Source: Methanomicrobiales archaeon HGW-Methanomicrobiales-1 (GTDB taxonomy: Archaea; Halobacteriota; Methanomicrobia; Methanomicrobiales; Methanospirillaceae). Taken from it: a DNA stretch of 64,000 nucleotides. Positions within the stretch are counted from its first letter, which is position 1, and each line of letters opens with the position of its first letter. Shown here piece by piece: positions 63,132 through 64,000 of this stretch. The stretch covers positions 248,001 through 312,000 of the forward strand of contig PGYM01000003.1 of the NCBI GenBank assembly GCA_002839675.1. The letters are read 5' to 3'. The notes under the pieces were generated by a model. That model saw only the letters and a list, made by a program, of their open reading frames with translations, had not been told where the DNA came from and searched no databases. Made by a program: the position numbers and the translations under genes.

Positions 63132-64000
63132 ATGTGCGATAATACGCCCCCGGTTTCTGATCCTGCGGCAGTGCCGGGTCTATTCCCGGCAAACCCGCTC
63201 TCCTTTCTCGACAATGCGCTTACGGGATTACGGCAGTATCATGCGGTGATGACAGCCCTCGATCTCGGGTTGTTCGAAATTCTCCGTGAGCCAAAGACCG
63301 GGACGGAATGTGCCTTTGAACTGGGATGCAAACAGGAGATCATCACCCTCCTGTGCGAAGGGCTGGCCACGTTTGGCCTGCTGGAAAAGACAGGAGATAA
63401 ATTCCGTAACAGTGAGATAACGCAGCAGTGTCTTATCAGGGATGCCCCACTTCCGCAGCAGCATGCCATTGCCTTCCAGAAAAAACTGGCGGGCTTCTGG
63501 TCAGATCTCCCCCGTATTGCAAAAGAGGGTCCGGTCACCTGTGACCGTGCGCAGATGTTCCGGGATGTGATCATCCCCTCCATGGCGGAGAACTGCCGGT
63601 GCGGACTTCTCCAGCAGGTGACTGCAAGCGTTGCAGCGATTCCGGAATTTCCTGCTGCCCGACAGCTGCTTGACCTGGGCGGGGGGCACGGCCTGTACTC
63701 GATTGCGTTCTGCCAGAAAAACCCCGGGCTGAATGCGATAGTCTTCGATCTGCCTCCCGTAACCGGTGCCACGCGGGACTTCATCAACCGGTACCATGCC
63801 GATCGGGTGAGTGTCATGCCCGGGGATTTCTTCATAGATCCCATCGGCAGCGGGTATGATATCATCTTCTCATCGTCCAATCCCGGCGGAAAGGTACCGG
63901 GGCTGATCCCAAAGATTGCCGGAGCACTCAACCCGGGTGGCCTGTTCATCAACAAACAGGCCATCGATGATGCACCGTATGATCCATGGCTCAGCCTCGA
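63132..64000 (+). CDS. SAM-dependent O-methyltransferase-like protein, 3' end beyond window
   Basis: The frame begins at ATG 63132 with GAGG upstream and stays open to the window end (289 codons seen). The N-terminal part is a winged-helix dimerisation domain (LTGLRQYHAVMTALDLGLFEILREP...LLCEGLATFGLLEK). The catalytic part has LLDLGGGHGLYSIAF (motif I) and VFDLPPVT, as in hydroxyneurospore/acetylserotonin O-methyltransferase-type enzymes. In methanogens such genes often sit next to metal-chelate uptake genes, as here. The substrate is unknown. Confidence 0.87.
   Translation, partial: MCDNTPPVSDPAAVPGLFPANPLSFLDNALTGLRQYHAVMTALDLGLFEILREPKTGTECAFELGCKQEIITLLCEGLATFGLLEKTGDKFRNSEITQQCLIRDAPLPQQHAIAFQKKLAGFWSDLPRIAKEGPVTCDRAQMFRDVIIPSMAENCRCGLLQQVTASVAAIPEFPAARQLLDLGGGHGLYSIAFCQKNPGLNAIVFDLPPVTGATRDFINRYHADRVSVMPGDFFIDPIGSGYDIIFSSSNPGGKVPGLIPKIAGALNPGGLFINKQAIDDAPYDPWLSL

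Overview
The window reads as the chromosome of a methanogenic archaeon, most consistent with Methanomicrobiales (Methanoregula-like). The evidence is gene content: a fused formaldehyde-activating enzyme/hexulose-phosphate synthase, an archaeal glycyl-tRNA synthetase, Hef helicase-nuclease, UPF0147, a single-domain siroheme reductase, a nickel ECF transporter next to NikR, and an intron-bearing tRNA-Trp. Genes show either archaeal TATA boxes with short leaders or GGAGG-type ribosome binding sites. The genus is my recall of gene content, not a database match.

Layout. 0-7.3 kb: the 3' end of an amidohydrolase, a voltage-gated-type K+ channel, an AMP-forming acyl-CoA synthetase with a striking tandem operator, tRNA-Trp, and small redox/isomerase genes. 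7.5-19.5 kb: a signalling block (REC-PAS proteins, a membrane histidine kinase, a Cache-HAMP-PP2C phosphatase) interleaved with Fae-Hps, a ferritin-like/VIT1 metal transporter and an MFS exporter. 19.5-36.5 kb: mostly metabolic and housekeeping genes, including a fused agmatine-to-putrescine enzyme, an acetate-transporter-like gene behind a dense cluster of the same operator seen at 3.6 kb, a Trm5-like methyltransferase, pirin/FkbM, a Gdx-like SMR exporter, TMEM175, and glycyl-tRNA synthetase. 36.5-41.3 kb: hef between two copies of a GC-rich intergenic repeat, an AT-rich stretch with two tiny membrane proteins, then about 0.6 kb of tandem G/C-tract palindromes ahead of a siroheme reductase-like gene. 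41.7-53.1 kb: a second sensor kinase paralogous to the first, several membrane proteins, secreted proteins including a thaumatin-like protein, and an iron-sulfur protein. 53.3-64 kb: gyrBA, the CbiMNQO-type transporter opposite nikR, and a substrate-binding lipoprotein coupled to a methyltransferase that runs off the window.

How parts may work together. NikR and the divergent cbiMNQO genes form a nickel-homeostasis unit with candidate operators between them. The TGTGCACCACA element occurs twice at the acyl-CoA synthetase promoter (21 bp apart) and six times ahead of the YaaH/SatP-like acetate transporter. This suggests a small regulon for uptake and activation of acetate or related acids. The tRNA-Trp intron carries a complete box C/D guide RNA whose two guides match positions 34 and 39 of its own precursor.

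The least explained parts are the palindrome array at 39.93-40.53 kb, the repeat pair flanking hef, and the repeated GTACCC..GACCCCC elements at 5.6-5.9 kb.
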